A stretch of DNA of 64,000 nt from Flaveria trinervia (Eukaryota > Streptophyta > Magnoliopsida > Asterales > Asteraceae), in assembly GCA_025506515.1 (NCBI GenBank), contig CM046456.1:14766061-14830060 (forward strand), in the 5' to 3' direction. A program made the position numbers and the translations under genes. Positions within the stretch are counted from its first letter, which is position 1. The number at the start of each line of letters is the position of its first letter. Below the pieces are notes generated by a model. It ran no database searches. It was not told the origin of the DNA and saw only the letters and a program-made list of their open reading frames with translations. Below, one piece after another: positions 1 through 10,521 of this stretch.

Positions 1-1472
1 CACATCAATTAAGTTCTTTTCAAAACAATCGCGTATGAAATGATATTTAATACCGATATGTTTGGTCTTAGGATGTTGGACCGGATTTTTAGTTACTGCA
101 ATTGCAGCAGAGTTATCTACAAAAATAGGAGTAGAATAGAACGTTAAACCGTAATCCCGCATTTGCTGTTGAATCCAGATGATTTGTGAACAACAACTTG
201 CAGCAACAATATATTCGGCTTCCAAGGTTGACAATGCAACCGATGTCTGCTTCTTACACTGCCAGGTAATTAATCTTCTCCCAAAGAATTGACACCCTGC
301 TGATGTAGACTTGTAGTTCATCTTGCAGCCTCCGTAATCCGAGTCACTATACGCCGTGAGCTCAAAATCATCATCATGAGGATACCACAACCCAAGTCTG
401 GGTGTACCCTTTAGATAGCGAAAAATCCTTTTGACCCCGATCAGATGATTGACCTTAGGTTTAGCCTGATATCTAGAACATAAACATGTCACATACATGA
501 TATCAGGTCTAGAGGCAGTGAGATACATGAGGGATCCAATCATTCCTCGGTACATCGTGGCATCCACAAGATCTCCATTTTCATCAGGTGCTATGTCGTG
601 ATTCGTAGCCAGTGGAGTACCGGCAGCAGATGCATTCTCCATGTCAAAACGATTGAGAATGTCTCTTACGTACTTGGTCTGATGTAGAAAGATCCCATTT
701 GGTGTTTGATCCACTTGTAGCCCGAGAAAGAACTTCATCTCCCCCATAGCACTCATCTCAAACTCTTTCTTCATAACTGCTTCAAACTCTTTGCATAACT
801 CTTCATTCTTTGAACCGAATATTATGTCATCAACATAGATTTGTACGAGCAGTAGGTCGCCATCTTTTTCTTTAATGAACAGCGTGCAGTCAATGACTCC
901 CATGCAAAAGCCGTGTTTCACAAGATGAGTCGAGAGTTTCTCATACCAAGCTCTTGGAGCTTGATGAAGCCCGTATAAAGCCTTGTCGAGCTTGTAGACT
1001 CTATCCCAATGATAAGGATCTTCAAATCCCTCGGGTTGACTGACATAGACTGTTTCTCTGATTTCCCCATGAAGAAATGCACTCTTCACATCTAATTGAT
1101 AGACTTTAATCTTCATGTACGATGCATAGGCAAGGAAGATACAATGGCTTCCATCCTTGCCACGGGTGCAAACACCTCATTGTAATCAATTCCCTCGACT
1201 TGGCGAAAACCCTGAACCACCAGTCGAGCTTTGTTCCTGATAATGACCCCTTGGTCATCTTTCTTGCATTTTAAAACCCATTTGGTGCCGATGACCTTAG
1301 CACCTTTAGGTCTATCAACCAGAGTCCATACACCTAACTTCTTGAACTGAAGAAGTTCTTCTTGCATTGCACTCACCCACGCCTCATCATTTAGTGCTTC
1401 ACTGACATATTTTGGCTCAACCTGTGAGACAAAACACCGATAGGCACCATCATGAATATATCCCTTCTCCAT
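1..1472 (-). pseudogene. Element A reverse transcriptase-RNase H
   Basis: Copia RT followed by RNase H. The first section (1472 to about 1140) holds the WTLVDRPKGAKVIGTKWV-type start of RT. A one-base deletion near 1140, relative to element B, shifts the frame. From there the frame is open without a stop to position 1, about 370 codons; the ORF is easy to miss because it runs off the edge. Visible motifs: QLDVKSAFLHGE, YGLHQAPRAWY, the catalytic YVDDIIF (about 822-840), SLMYLTASRPDI, the RNase H motif SDSDYGGC and the late KTKHIGIKYHFIRD block. Apart from the frameshift this is the best preserved Copia RT-RNase H here. It would copy element RNA into cDNA inside virus-like particles. Confidence 0.9.
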
Positions 1473-1639
1473 AACTGAGGCGTAATCAGCTGAGTATAAC
1501 TGATTTTGGGTTTGTACTCCTGATCTGACATCTCCAATGACATTGTCTATTGGATGATAGACATTTAGTCATGATCCTGGAGTAGTAGGAACAACTACCT
1601 CAGAGCCAAGATGATGAACATTTGGTTCTGCATCTGAGG

Positions 1640-2800
1640 TAGTTGGAGTTTGAGGCTATGAAGTCGAAGGTGCATCACTGGTAGATGCTTGTGGACTTTT
1701 AGGAACTGGAACCTGTTCCGCTTGACTATTCTGGTTATCTTCTTCAGCTTCATCTTCAGAGGAGGAGTCACTATCGTCGACTACTCCCCCTGACTGAGTA
1801 GATGATTCTCCCTGTGAGCTAGATGTTGGTGGATTCAAGCTATCATACATCATTCGTGTAGCTAATTCGTCATCCGAGGGAGAGAGAGGAATGTTGAACG
1901 ACTTGAAGAATCCATCATAGTCGAAGAAGTAGGCGGGTCCTTTGCCAGTAGGTGGTGTGGTAAATCGCTGAACGTCAACATTACACCACACTTCTACTAG
2001 ACCCGTTGAGTGTTGTAAACTCGCTTGTTCGGTATGTTGTATCCTAGAAAGATGCCTTCATCTGCCTTCTCGTTGAATTTACCTTCTTGTGTCTTCTTTA
2101 GAAGTGTGCACGGTGCCCCAAATGGTTCGAGATACTCCAAGTTCGGTTTGCGTCTTTGTAGTAGCTCGTAACATGTTTTACCGTGGCGCTTGACTATCAG
2201 GACTCGCAGTGTATAACAAGCATTCGCCACTGCCTCATTCCAGAATTGGATAGGTAGTTTCGAGTCTGCCAACATAGTCCGTGCTGTCTCTATCAAGCTT
2301 CTATTCTTTCTCTCAGCAATGCCATTCATCTGAGGTGTGTAGGCAGAAGTGAATTGATGCACAATTCCCTTTCCTTGCAGTATGCCTCCATCCACTGGTT
2401 CTTGAATTCCGTTCCGTTGTCTGAGCGTACTTGTCTAACTTTCAGCTTGTAGAGAGATTCCAGTGTGGTTACCAACTCCTTGAATGATTCAAATGTTTCT
2501 GATTTGGATTTCAGGAACATTACCCAAGTGAACCTTGGTAGTCATCGGTGACCACAAAACTGTACAAGTCGCCTGCAATGCTCTTTGTACTGATTGGACC
2601 AAACAGATCCATGTGAAGAAGTTCAAGAGGAAGGTCTATTGAATTAACTTTCTTTTCCATATGAGACTTCTTGTCTGCTTGCCTTTCTTGCAAGCTACAC
2701 AAAAATCAGGAAGCTGAAAGTTCTTAACATTAACTCCTCTCACCAGATCCTTCTGAATCAAGTGATTCATCTTCCTTTGACTAATGTGTCCCATTTCCTA
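1640..2800 (-). pseudogene. Element A integrase and acidic linker
   Basis: Remnants in several frames of a Copia integrase: the CVACKKGKQ end of the HHCC zinc finger (about 2670-2705), LLHMDLFGP with the first catalytic Asp, RSDNGTEFKNQW with the second, AERKNRSLIETAR with the Glu, then the C-terminal GIFLGYN block and a Ser/Asp/Glu-rich linker (1656-1991) between IN and RT. Small indels near 1995, 2330-2400, 2520 and 2700 break the frame, so no full integrase can be made. The homologous region of element B is open. Confidence 0.85.
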
Positions 2801-3027
2801 TGCCAGGAGATAGAATCCTTTCAGTAGCTTAAGATAGAAAACACTAAACTCATGATCCTTGTAGAAGCTGTTGACAGATCCAAGACATAAAGATCTTTAT
2901 ATCTTGAAGCAGTCATCAAAACTTGGTCCTTGGGATCATGTAGTCTTTCTTCAGTACGTAACATTTCTTGTGTCGAAGATGACTTTAAATTCCTCATCAC
3001 ATATTTGAGAAACAGAGTGTAAGTTGT

Positions 3028-3255
3028 TTAAAGTTGCTGGACGTAGTTCACCCTATCAAACTTAACTTTCTGATTTCCAACTTCTCCTTGAGCTGTGATA
3101 TAGCCTCCCTTGTTTCCAGCAAACGAAACATGCCCTCCTTTTATTTGCTTGACATTTGATAAAAGAGCTCGGTTTCCTGTCATGTGCCTGGATGCTCCGC
3201 TGTCTACTATCCACGTGTTAGTTTCAGCACTGTATTGAACAACCTGCACATACAA
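3028..3255 (-). pseudogene. Element A aspartic protease fragment
   Basis: Contains NTWIVDSGASRHMTG, the D-S-G active site of a Copia protease in its usual setting, followed by the GGHVSFAGNKGGYI and VNYVQQL segments that lead towards the GAG-pre-integrase region. The ORF stops shortly after VQQL; the continuation in the equivalent part of element C (LLSVSQICDKGFKVVF) shows that the frame is broken here. The active-site triad is intact, unlike the protease of element C. Confidence 0.85.
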
Positions 3256-3299
3256 GGTAAAGGATTAGTTTAGGTTAGGAACCCAAGCCTTTACTGGCT

Positions 3300-6078
3300 T
3301 GGGTTTTCCAGAGGCATCACACATCAGAAATTCAACCCATTGACCCTTAGAAGGTGAGGGTAGCTCAGGTTTCTTGTCATCATTATCAGACATAGAGATT
3401 GACTTCTCTTTCCATAAGCCAGATTTGTGCAATGCCTGCAATGCCTGTTTGTGATAAACAGTCGACTGGCTAACGGGTTGAACCTTCTATTCACTAGTTC
3501 TTCTAGGTGGAGTTAAAGAGCTCCTTTTAGAAGACCTAGGTTTTGAGTCCTGAAGTTCAATCTTCTTCCTAGGTGTCTGATAATAAGAACAATAGGAAGC
3601 AATGTGTCCACATTCTCCACAGTGTAGCACGCCCTGCTATCAACTTTATGAATAAACTTTCTTTGTGGAGAGGTGTGACACTCTAGTAACATCACTCACT
3701 TTAGGTTTTGACTCTGGTTCTTTGATGTTTTCACTGATTTAACAAAATTAACTGATTTAACCTGTTTGTCATCCTTTCCTTTTTGGTTAATAGGTCTTTG
3801 ACTTGAAGTATGTGAAAGATTATCCTTAAAAGCCCTTTTAGGTTCTGATTTACTCTGTTTGACCCTGACTTTAAGTTAACCTTTTCAAATGCCTTTTCCA
3901 GATTAACACAAGGCAATTTACCCTTGCCTTTGAAGTGGCCTCCTTTTGTTTGTTTCCAGAGTCAATAGATGAACATAAGGAATCTGGATCACTAACAAGA
4001 GGAGTAGACACTACGTGATCCTTGATGGGATTACTATTTACTGGTCTAGTCTTAGTGTTCATTAAAGTCTCAGATGGTGGTGGAACCACTTTGTAACCCA
4101 ATCCCTCCCCGTTGTTCCTGTCTCTCACTAAGTGTTGGACTATGTGTGAAGAACTAGTCCAACTATGCAGTTCTGTTTTAATGAATTTACTTCTACTTCT
4201 AGAACTGCCTTTTGCTTCTTAGTGTCTTCTAAGGAGTTTAGATAGTACCTAATGTCATTAGCTTGTTAAATGCAACTACTTCGGTTCCCTAAGCTGTTTA
4301 GTCAAAAGGTCTATCTTTCTTTATAACTATGCTCATTTTGTTTTAGTACCCTATTAGCCTCAGTGCACAGTTGCAAATCTTTTACTAAGTTATTATTTTG
4401 ATCTAATAACCTAGTAAATTTTTCATCTATGCTATTCCTAAAAGTATCACAATCAGAACAAGCATGATTATTAAACATTGTGGTCACTAGTACTTACCTG
4501 AGTTGATTCAGAAGAGTTAGCCATCAACGCAGCATCAGATGTCTCTGGTTCTGGTGATTCTGTCTTTTCTGTCTCTGACGTGGTAGTATCCTCTTTAGGC
4601 TGGTAACTGACCTCGGTTGCAGTTGCTTCTTCACTATGTGACATCGCTATCTCAACTGCTAGATCTCCTTCACTAGCGGAATCACTGTCAATATCTTCTA
4701 CACTTGCAATGTTTGATTCCCCTGGTGAGACAAACCTAAAGCTCCAATCCTGTCCTTCATCATCATGAGCAGTCAAGGCTTTTGGATCCTTGTTTGATGA
4801 AGTAGAACTGGTAGCTTGCTTGTCTTGACGAGTGAAGGACGAGAATGGGTTCCCGTTACCCGTCTTCTTAGGCTTGACCTTCTCTTTGAAGTGCCCCTTC
4901 TCTCCACAGTTGAAGCCGGTCACTTGCTCTTGTCAAAGCCGAATGTGGTGTCCTTAGTCGCTACTAAGTTCTGTCCGGTTTGTTTTTACAAACTTCTTTG
5001 CCCTCCGGACAGCACTGGCTAAAGCCCACATTATATCCATTCTCTCAAGCTCTATTTCGTCCACCTGCTCGTAGTCCTCGTCTGCCAAATGGCAATTTCC
5101 AATCTTTCCAGCAACCAGTTCATCATAAGAATGAACCACTGCTGCCAAAAGATCCATGTGCTCTCGAGCTACTTCCACAGTCACATTACCGAGGTTCTCC
5201 TCTTCAGTCTAGTAGCATTTGCTTCAGATCCAATGTATTGGGTACAAGAAGACCCTGACGTTTCTGAACCTGAAGGAGGTGCATGTGTAGGACTCGATGA
5301 GCTAGACACAAATGCAGTCTGGAGTGGTGCTCCAGATGTCTTAGCTTGAGGCGTGGCATTGTATAAAGCTGGATTTGATTGTACATAGACTTCTGAGCTC
5401 TGTACTTCATTCTAAGTGATTCTTCTCGCAACATAAGAATGAAGTCATTAATATCCAGTTTTGCCAGCATTCCATTCTGTCTAAGATTAGACATGAATGA
5501 AATCATTTTTCAGGCAATCCGTCTGCAAAATTAGTAACTTTCTCTTCATGGTTGTAGCCACCCCATGTGTATGCAGTTCACTCATCAGATGGTAGAATCT
5601 ATCTATAACATCGTCCAAACTCTCGTTTCCCATCGATGAGAAGTTGTCGAATTCCTTCTTTAACTCCTTAGCCTTGATTGCCTTTAACGAGGCATTCCGT
5701 CGTACCTCTTCTCTAGCTCATCCCATAGTTTCTTGGACTGTATTCTCTGAGTACTGGTGGAATATGTCTTTAGGGATAGACTGTGTAATCAATGCATAGA
5801 CCTCTTCTCTGCATTATATTTGACTTTCTGTGCGTCTGTCATACCTCCTAAGGTTAACTTTACTCCATCGGCTCCCACCGACGTACTATATCCAATCTCG
5901 ATGGCCTCCCACAGATTCGGATCCACTCCATTGAGGTAGATCTCAAAACGTTGTTCCAGTGGGGGAAATTAAAAGCTTTGGTGGTTTATTATGATTACCC
6001 ACCTCACTCTCAACTAACAGCAGGTTCTGGATCCTAGAGTCCTTCCCAGCAGTAAAGGCTGACATTTGATCATTCCAT
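3300..6078 (-). pseudogene. Element A gag (broken)
   Basis: Long Sirevirus-type gag beginning at the ATG at 6078 (the first codons are already out of frame by one base relative to element C). The N-terminal retrotransposon gag domain lies at about 6078-5200 (SFMSNLRQNGMLAKLDINDFIL seen as separate short pieces), then a Ser/Thr-rich linker, a first zinc knuckle near 4880-4923 where only the second Cys and the His survive, acidic and coiled-coil segments (4923-3871), and a second knuckle near 3600-3640 broken by a one-base deletion. At least six frameshifts or stops are visible. Gag would form the virus-like particle and bind RNA. Confidence 0.8.
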
Positions 6079-6104
6079 TGTGAATACCTTAAGTCTAATA
6101 ACAA

Positions 6105-6365
6105 TTGTCACTGGGGCGACTGAAGGCTGCGAATGGACTAGTCGTGCGTATGAAGTCTACGACTGGTTCAATCGTGCGGCTGAACTAAGTTATTAGCTCA
6201 GTCGTGCGAATGAATCTGATGCGTATGAACAGTACGACCGAACGGTTCCGAACGGTTATCGTACGAATGGAGATATGACTATGTCCAATCGTGCGTCTGA
6301 GCAATGCGAATGAGGTCCAGTCGTGCGAATGGTTCACTCGTGCGACTGAAGCTGCTGTTATGCGA
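6105..6365. repeat. Dyad-motif array in element A leader
   Basis: Between the primer site and gag the sequence is built from short units such as AGTCGTGCG, GTGCGACTGA and GCGAATG, in both orientations and at irregular 15-30 bp spacing. The full unit resembles TTCAGTCGTGCGACTGAA, an 18-bp dyad with 8-bp arms. The same kind of unit fills the LTR U3 (6858-7078). Confidence 0.75.
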
Positions 6366-6554
6366 AAATTTCTAGGTTAAACGTGTTTTAGCCGTAAAAA
6401 TTTGAACTTTCGCAAGGTTTAATTGCCTAAGTCCGTAGAAACCAAACTTTTATGATTAGGGAACGTCCAAGATCACTTTTGACACAAAAGATTGCGTTTT
6501 TAGTGCAAAAAAACAAACTTTTTATCAATCTTGATTGAATCACACGTAATCAAG

Positions 6555-6573
6555 AGCCAAAGCTCTGATACCA
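6555..6573 (-). other. Primer binding site of element A
   Basis: On the minus strand TGGTATCAGAGCTTTGGC follows the LTR after two bases. This matches the 3' end of initiator tRNA-Met, the usual primer for plant Copia elements, and fixes the inner end of the 5' LTR. Confidence 0.9.
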
Positions 6574-6575
6574 CT

Positions 6576-7305
6576 TGTTAGGACCTGGTATTTGAATGAA
6601 ATACCTGGAGATTAGCGTGTAAACCAGATCAAGTAGTGCGGAATCCTATTTGATTGGCGATCCAATCAGTGAGAACACACGAAGAATCAATCAGGAATTG
6701 AAACTAATGTTAGAACTTGATTGGGAATCGATCTAATGTGTTCTGTGAACTTGGAGAACGAATTGGGAGGTTTCTGGACGGCTAGGGTACGTCTGGAATC
6801 GTAATTGATCGAGAGTTCTGATTTTTCACGAATTGAGTTGTATTTATAGGTTGGTATTATTCAATCGTGCGACTGAACCATTAGTATGGTTCAGTCATGC
6901 GATTGAACCATGCGGTTGATTCATTCGCACGACTGAGTGTTCAGTCGCGCGACTGAGCAATCTTATGTTACAATCATACGACTGATCCAGTCTCCTGGTT
7001 CAGTCGTGCGACTGAGTCATTCGTATGAAGGTGTTCATGCTTATGGTCCATTCGCATGGGCGATTCGCATGATAATTTCATTATTTTAAGTTTGAATGTA
7101 TTAATTAGTAAACATTATATGTAAACATTCAACCAATCACTAACCTAATTAATTAATTTAATATCAACTTACTAATGAAATATTAATCATTACAAATCAC
7201 AAACACCCAATATCATTTCATTAGTCATATCAAATTACACCAGAATCAGATAAACAAGATCTATTACATTTCATATCATGATCTAGGGACATACATGTAT
7301 CAACA
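6576..7305 (-). repeat. 5' LTR of element A
   Basis: Bounded by TG...CA (TGTTAGGACC at 6576, ATCAACA at 7305; 730 bp). Matches, in inverted orientation, the 3' LTR of element B (18263-18994). Contains a TATA box on the minus strand (CCTATAAATA, 6841-6850) with the dyad-motif array just upstream (6858-7078). No matching target duplication can be tested because the other end is outside the window. Confidence 0.9.
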
Positions 7306-7520
7306 CATCTTAGTGTTCTCTAGTAGCATGATCATATCCTCATCGGTTGAGCTCTTCTTAGACGAGATGCATGGAACATCAGATTAATTCCATTTAACTC
7401 ATCGGGTAGCTCCAGTCGATGTGTCACTTCTCCTACTGAGCAACAACTGAGAATGACCCTTTACACTTTAATATTAGCTTTACTCGATTTCAAATCAAGC
7501 AATCCGCTCTCCTGGTAGAA
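7306..7520 (-). pseudogene. Gypsy integrase C-terminal fragment
   Basis: Minus-strand translation gives VGEV-HRLELPDELNGI, close to the VGEVAYRLELPDELSGI block of element E (about 44560-44620). It is a small decayed piece of a related Gypsy pol lying directly against the LTR of element A. Nothing recognisable follows from 7521 to 7790. Confidence 0.65.
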
Positions 7521-7797
7521 GTCTTCCTCATACTTCATTGTTGTAGGTCGTCACCAAACTCTGGTCGTGCACGGTTGAGCAATCCATCTTCTTGCAACAC
7601 TTGGGGTTTGAGTCATAGACTACTGATCAACTTACCGGAGATGCATGTCTACCTACCTAGTTTGTCTTGAATAGCCTATCAGGAACAAGCGCTCTCTCAA
7701 TTCTATCGCGCAATCCTCTAGGGCATTAGGTAACCTGGTAGACTTACTAATAGCAATTCTTACGTAATGGAAAATAGCGAGCTATCGTGAAGTTGCC

Positions 7798-7965
7798 ATG
7801 AGGTGAGCGACCCTATGGTTGCAACAGACTCGGATAGCGTGCTATCAATGAAAGTGGCAATTGGGGTGAGCAACCCTATGGTTGCAACAGACTCGGATAG
7901 CGTGCAAATAGCTGTGATTGTTAATGAGGTGAGCAACCCTATTGTCACAACAGACTCGAAAGGAC
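7798..7965 (+). repeat. Minisatellite, about 2.7 copies of a 60-65 bp unit
   Basis: The unit GGTGAGCAACCCTATGGTTG followed by CAACAGACTCGGATAGCGTG starts near 7800, 7865 and 7927; the third copy is shorter and more diverged. It occupies the position in this Gypsy LTR remnant where the LTRs of element E have their 20-bp repeats. Short ORFs on both strands here are by-products of the repetition. Confidence 0.8.
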
Positions 7966-8099
7966 GAACGTATAAAATGGACGAAGTTAACAAATGTAAT
8001 GGAAGATAATAATGATGTTATCTGTATGTACGTATGATGCATGATCCCGAACGAATGAAAAGTACAGTTTGATTCTGAAAGAAAGTAAAGAGCAGCTTT

Positions 8100-8804
8100 A
8101 ACGATTGAAATGTATGTTTTATTATAAAACTAGAACTCACCCAGCAACGCTGACTTTTACGTTTTCAGTTGGCAGGTAAACGTTGGTGAGGATGGCACAA
8201 GGTGGCTACTCAACTCTTTTGGACGACATTCTCTTGTTAATGTTTTTGCATTGTAATGCGAACGAATGATTTTTTGAAATGAATGCTTTTATTAACTTGC
8301 AAAAACAATTGTAATGATATGAAAAGTTATTTTTCATGTTTCCGCTGCAATATTTTCATAAGCAAATGTAATTATAATGTTTTATGTGCAATGAATGACT
8401 AACTGTGAGGTTTCCGGGAACGGGGCCTTACAAGTTGGTATCAGAGCCAAAGTTTAAGTGAAATGGGTAAAATTTCAAAATAAACCTTAACTTAAACTAA
8501 GAATGGGACAGAATGGGAATGGGATGCCAATCTGAGTAGCTACGTGCCATCAGGTATTTTGGTAATATTAACCGGTTTATGTGCGCATGGTATGTGGTTA
8601 CGTGTTGTATGTAGATTCAAGTACTGATGTAGTCAGGACAGGTAATGCTTGGGGTATGAAGAGTAAAGTAAGTGGCTAATCACAACTGGCCACTATAATT
8701 GGGGACTTACTATACTTGACATAAACTGATCCGTTCCCTTGAATGACCGTGTTGGTGTTTGAATCTTTCAGTGTGCGTATGATGGCCGGTGGTAGATCTT
8801 CAAA
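8100..8804 (+). mobile_element. 5' end of a Gypsy element related to E
   Basis: Plus-strand LTR end (to 8432, GGGGCCTTACA), primer site TTGGTATCAGAGCC (8435-8448), leader (8449-8781) and the first codons of gag (ATGGCCGGTGGTAGATC at 8782). LTR end, leader and gag start all match element E read in reverse (48840-49230). The homology stops abruptly at about 8804, where the SINE-like repeat begins, so only the promoter end of the element is left. Confidence 0.75.
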
Positions 8805-8957
8805 ATAATATTTATTTATATCTATCATTTTAGTAATGAAAAACCCATTAAAATAAAAAGAGTAAACATGGCAAGGGCAGGGTTCAAACCCCTAACCTAC
8901 CATGTATAAGTGTTTGATACTAACCAACAGACCAAAGCCAAGTTCTTGTCTTAAAAC
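8802..8957 (-). repeat. SINE-like dispersed repeat, copy 1
   Basis: A segment of about 155 bp that recurs at 38226-38385 with the same limits (AATAATATTTATTT to TTGTCTTAAAAC) in unrelated surroundings. On the minus strand it has TGGTTAGTATC and, about 26 bp on, GGTTTGAACCC, resembling boxes A and B of a tRNA-type pol III promoter. The spacing is a little short and no clear target duplication is seen, so the SINE assignment is tentative. Confidence 0.5.
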
Positions 8958-9313
8958 TGTCACACCCTCAAAATCCACTTGCGGAGTTTTACCGCGAGGC
9001 GTGTGAACAAACCAGGATCACAGTCAATAGTTACTCAGAACGACTCTATATGCCATAATTAAATGAAATCAATCCAAAGTAAATAAATTAAACAGTGCGG
9101 AAGCGTTTTGAAAACAACCCAAAGAAATAAAAGTATAATTGTGGCAAAACACGTGCCAATCCCAAAAGAGAAATCATTAATTATTAAAATGATAAAATTG
9201 TCTTAAAGACCGTGTCATAGAATGCAGTGGACCATGCAGTGCTCCTATGGCAAGCAAGCTAATGACCTGAGAATAGCATACTAAAAATGTCAACACGATG
9301 GTTAACTCAATAG
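8958..9313. repeat. Gypsy LTR terminal fragment
   Basis: Starts TGTCACACCCTCAAAATCC with a GCGGAG...GAGGCGTG stretch, typical of one class of Gypsy LTR termini, and runs to the junction with the truncated integrase of element B near 9314. No coding content. Confidence 0.5.
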
Positions 9314-9328
9314 ACAAAGAAGTCTCAT

Positions 9329-10339
9329 ATGGAAAAGAAAGTTAACTCAATAGAACTTCCTCTTGAACTTCTTCACATGGATCTATTCGGTCCAGTCAGT
9401 ACAAAGAGCATTGCAGGCGACTTGTACTGTTTTGTGGTCACCGATGACTACTCAAGATTCACTTGGGTAATGTTTCTGAAATCCAAATCAGAAATATTTG
9501 AATCATTCAAGGAGTTGGTAACCACACTAGAATCTCTCTACAAGCTGAAAGTTAGACAAGTACGCTCAGACAACGGAACGGAATTCAAGAACCAGTGGAT
9601 GGAGGAATACTGCAAGGAAAAGGGGATTGTGCATCAATTCACTTCTGCTTACACACCTCAGATGAATGGCGTTGCTGAGAGAAAGAACAGGAGCTTGATA
9701 AAGACAGCACGGACTATGCTGGCAGACTCGAAACTGCCTATCCAATTCTGGAATGAGGCAGTGGCAAATGCATGTTATACACTGAATCGAGTCCTGATAG
9801 TCAAGCGCCACGGAAAAACATGTTACGAGCTACTACAAAGACGCAAACCGAACTTGGAGTATCTCGAACCATTTGGGGCGTCGTGCACACTTTTGAAGAA
9901 GACACAAGAGGGTAAATTCAGCGAGAAGGCAGATGAAGGCATCTTTCTAGGATACAACATACCGAACAAGCGAGTTTACAACAACTCAACAGGTCTAGTA
10001 GAAGTGTGGTGTAATGTTGACGTTCAGCGATTTACCACACCACCTACTGGCAAAGGACCCGCCTACTTCTTTGACTATGATGGATTCTTCAAGTCGTTCA
10101 ACATTCCTCTCTCTCCTTCAGATGACGAGTTAGCTAAACGAATGATGTATGATAGCTTGCATCCACCAACATCTAGCTCACAGGGAGAATCATCTACTCA
10201 GTCAGGGGGAGTAGTTGACAACAGTGACTCCTCCTCTGAAGATAAAGCTGAAGAAGATAACCAGAATAGTCAGGCGGAACAGGTTCCAGTTCCTGAAAGT
10301 CCACAAGCATCTACCAATGATGCACCTTCGACTTCATAG
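9329..10339 (+). CDS. Element B integrase (catalytic core to linker)
   Basis: An open frame of 336 codons. It starts just after the position of the HHCC zinc finger, which is lost with the 5' truncation. Residues 20-170 form the rve core: HMDLFGP (first Asp), RSDNGTEFKNQW (second Asp), AERKNRSLIKTAR (Glu). These three acidic residues are the catalytic triad for strand transfer. Then comes the GIFLGYNIPNKRVYN C-terminal block and a Ser/Asp/Glu-rich linker that ends at a TAG (10337-10339). In an intact polyprotein the frame would continue into RT. It is an element fragment, not a host gene. Confidence 0.85.
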   Translation: MEKKVNSIELPLELLHMDLFGPVSTKSIAGDLYCFVVTDDYSRFTWVMFLKSKSEIFESFKELVTTLESLYKLKVRQVRSDNGTEFKNQWMEEYCKEKGIVHQFTSAYTPQMNGVAERKNRSLIKTARTMLADSKLPIQFWNEAVANACYTLNRVLIVKRHGKTCYELLQRRKPNLEYLEPFGASCTLLKKTQEGKFSEKADEGIFLGYNIPNKRVYNNSTGLVEVWCNVDVQRFTTPPTGKGPAYFFDYDGFFKSFNIPLSPSDDELAKRMMYDSLHPPTSSSQGESSTQSGGVVDNSDSSSEDKAEEDNQNSQAEQVPVPESPQASTNDAPSTS

Positions 10340-10521
10340 CCTCAAACTCCAACTATCTCAGATGCAGAACCAAATGTTCATCATCTTGGCTCTGAGGTAG
10401 CTGTTCCTACTACTCTAGGAACACGACTAAACGTTATCATCCCTTAGACAATGTCATTGGGGATGTCCGATCAGGAGTACAAACCCGAAATCAGCTGTAC
10501 TCAGCTGATTATGCCTCTGTT

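Larger units (their letters stand above)
1..7305 (-). mobile_element. Copia element A, Sirevirus type, 5' portion
   Basis: Read on the minus strand the order is 5' LTR (7305-6576), tRNA-Met primer site, leader with a short-motif array, gag, protease, integrase, reverse transcriptase and RNase H. Integrase before RT is the Ty1/Copia order. RNase H is still open at position 1, so the third ORF and 3' LTR would lie to the left of the window. Its pol is nearly identical to that of plus-strand element B (9314-12125), giving a large inverted repeat. Placement in the Sirevirus (SIRE/Maximus) lineage rests on the long gag with two zinc knuckles and on the third ORF in the sister elements; it is an inference. 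Confidence 0.85.

Noticed and set aside
4816..5349. Plus-strand ORFs of 68-92 residues
   Set aside because: They overlap the minus-strand gag of element A and have no motif of their own.
8802..8957. A tRNA gene
   Set aside because: Box-like sequences are present but no acceptor stem or full cloverleaf can be drawn.
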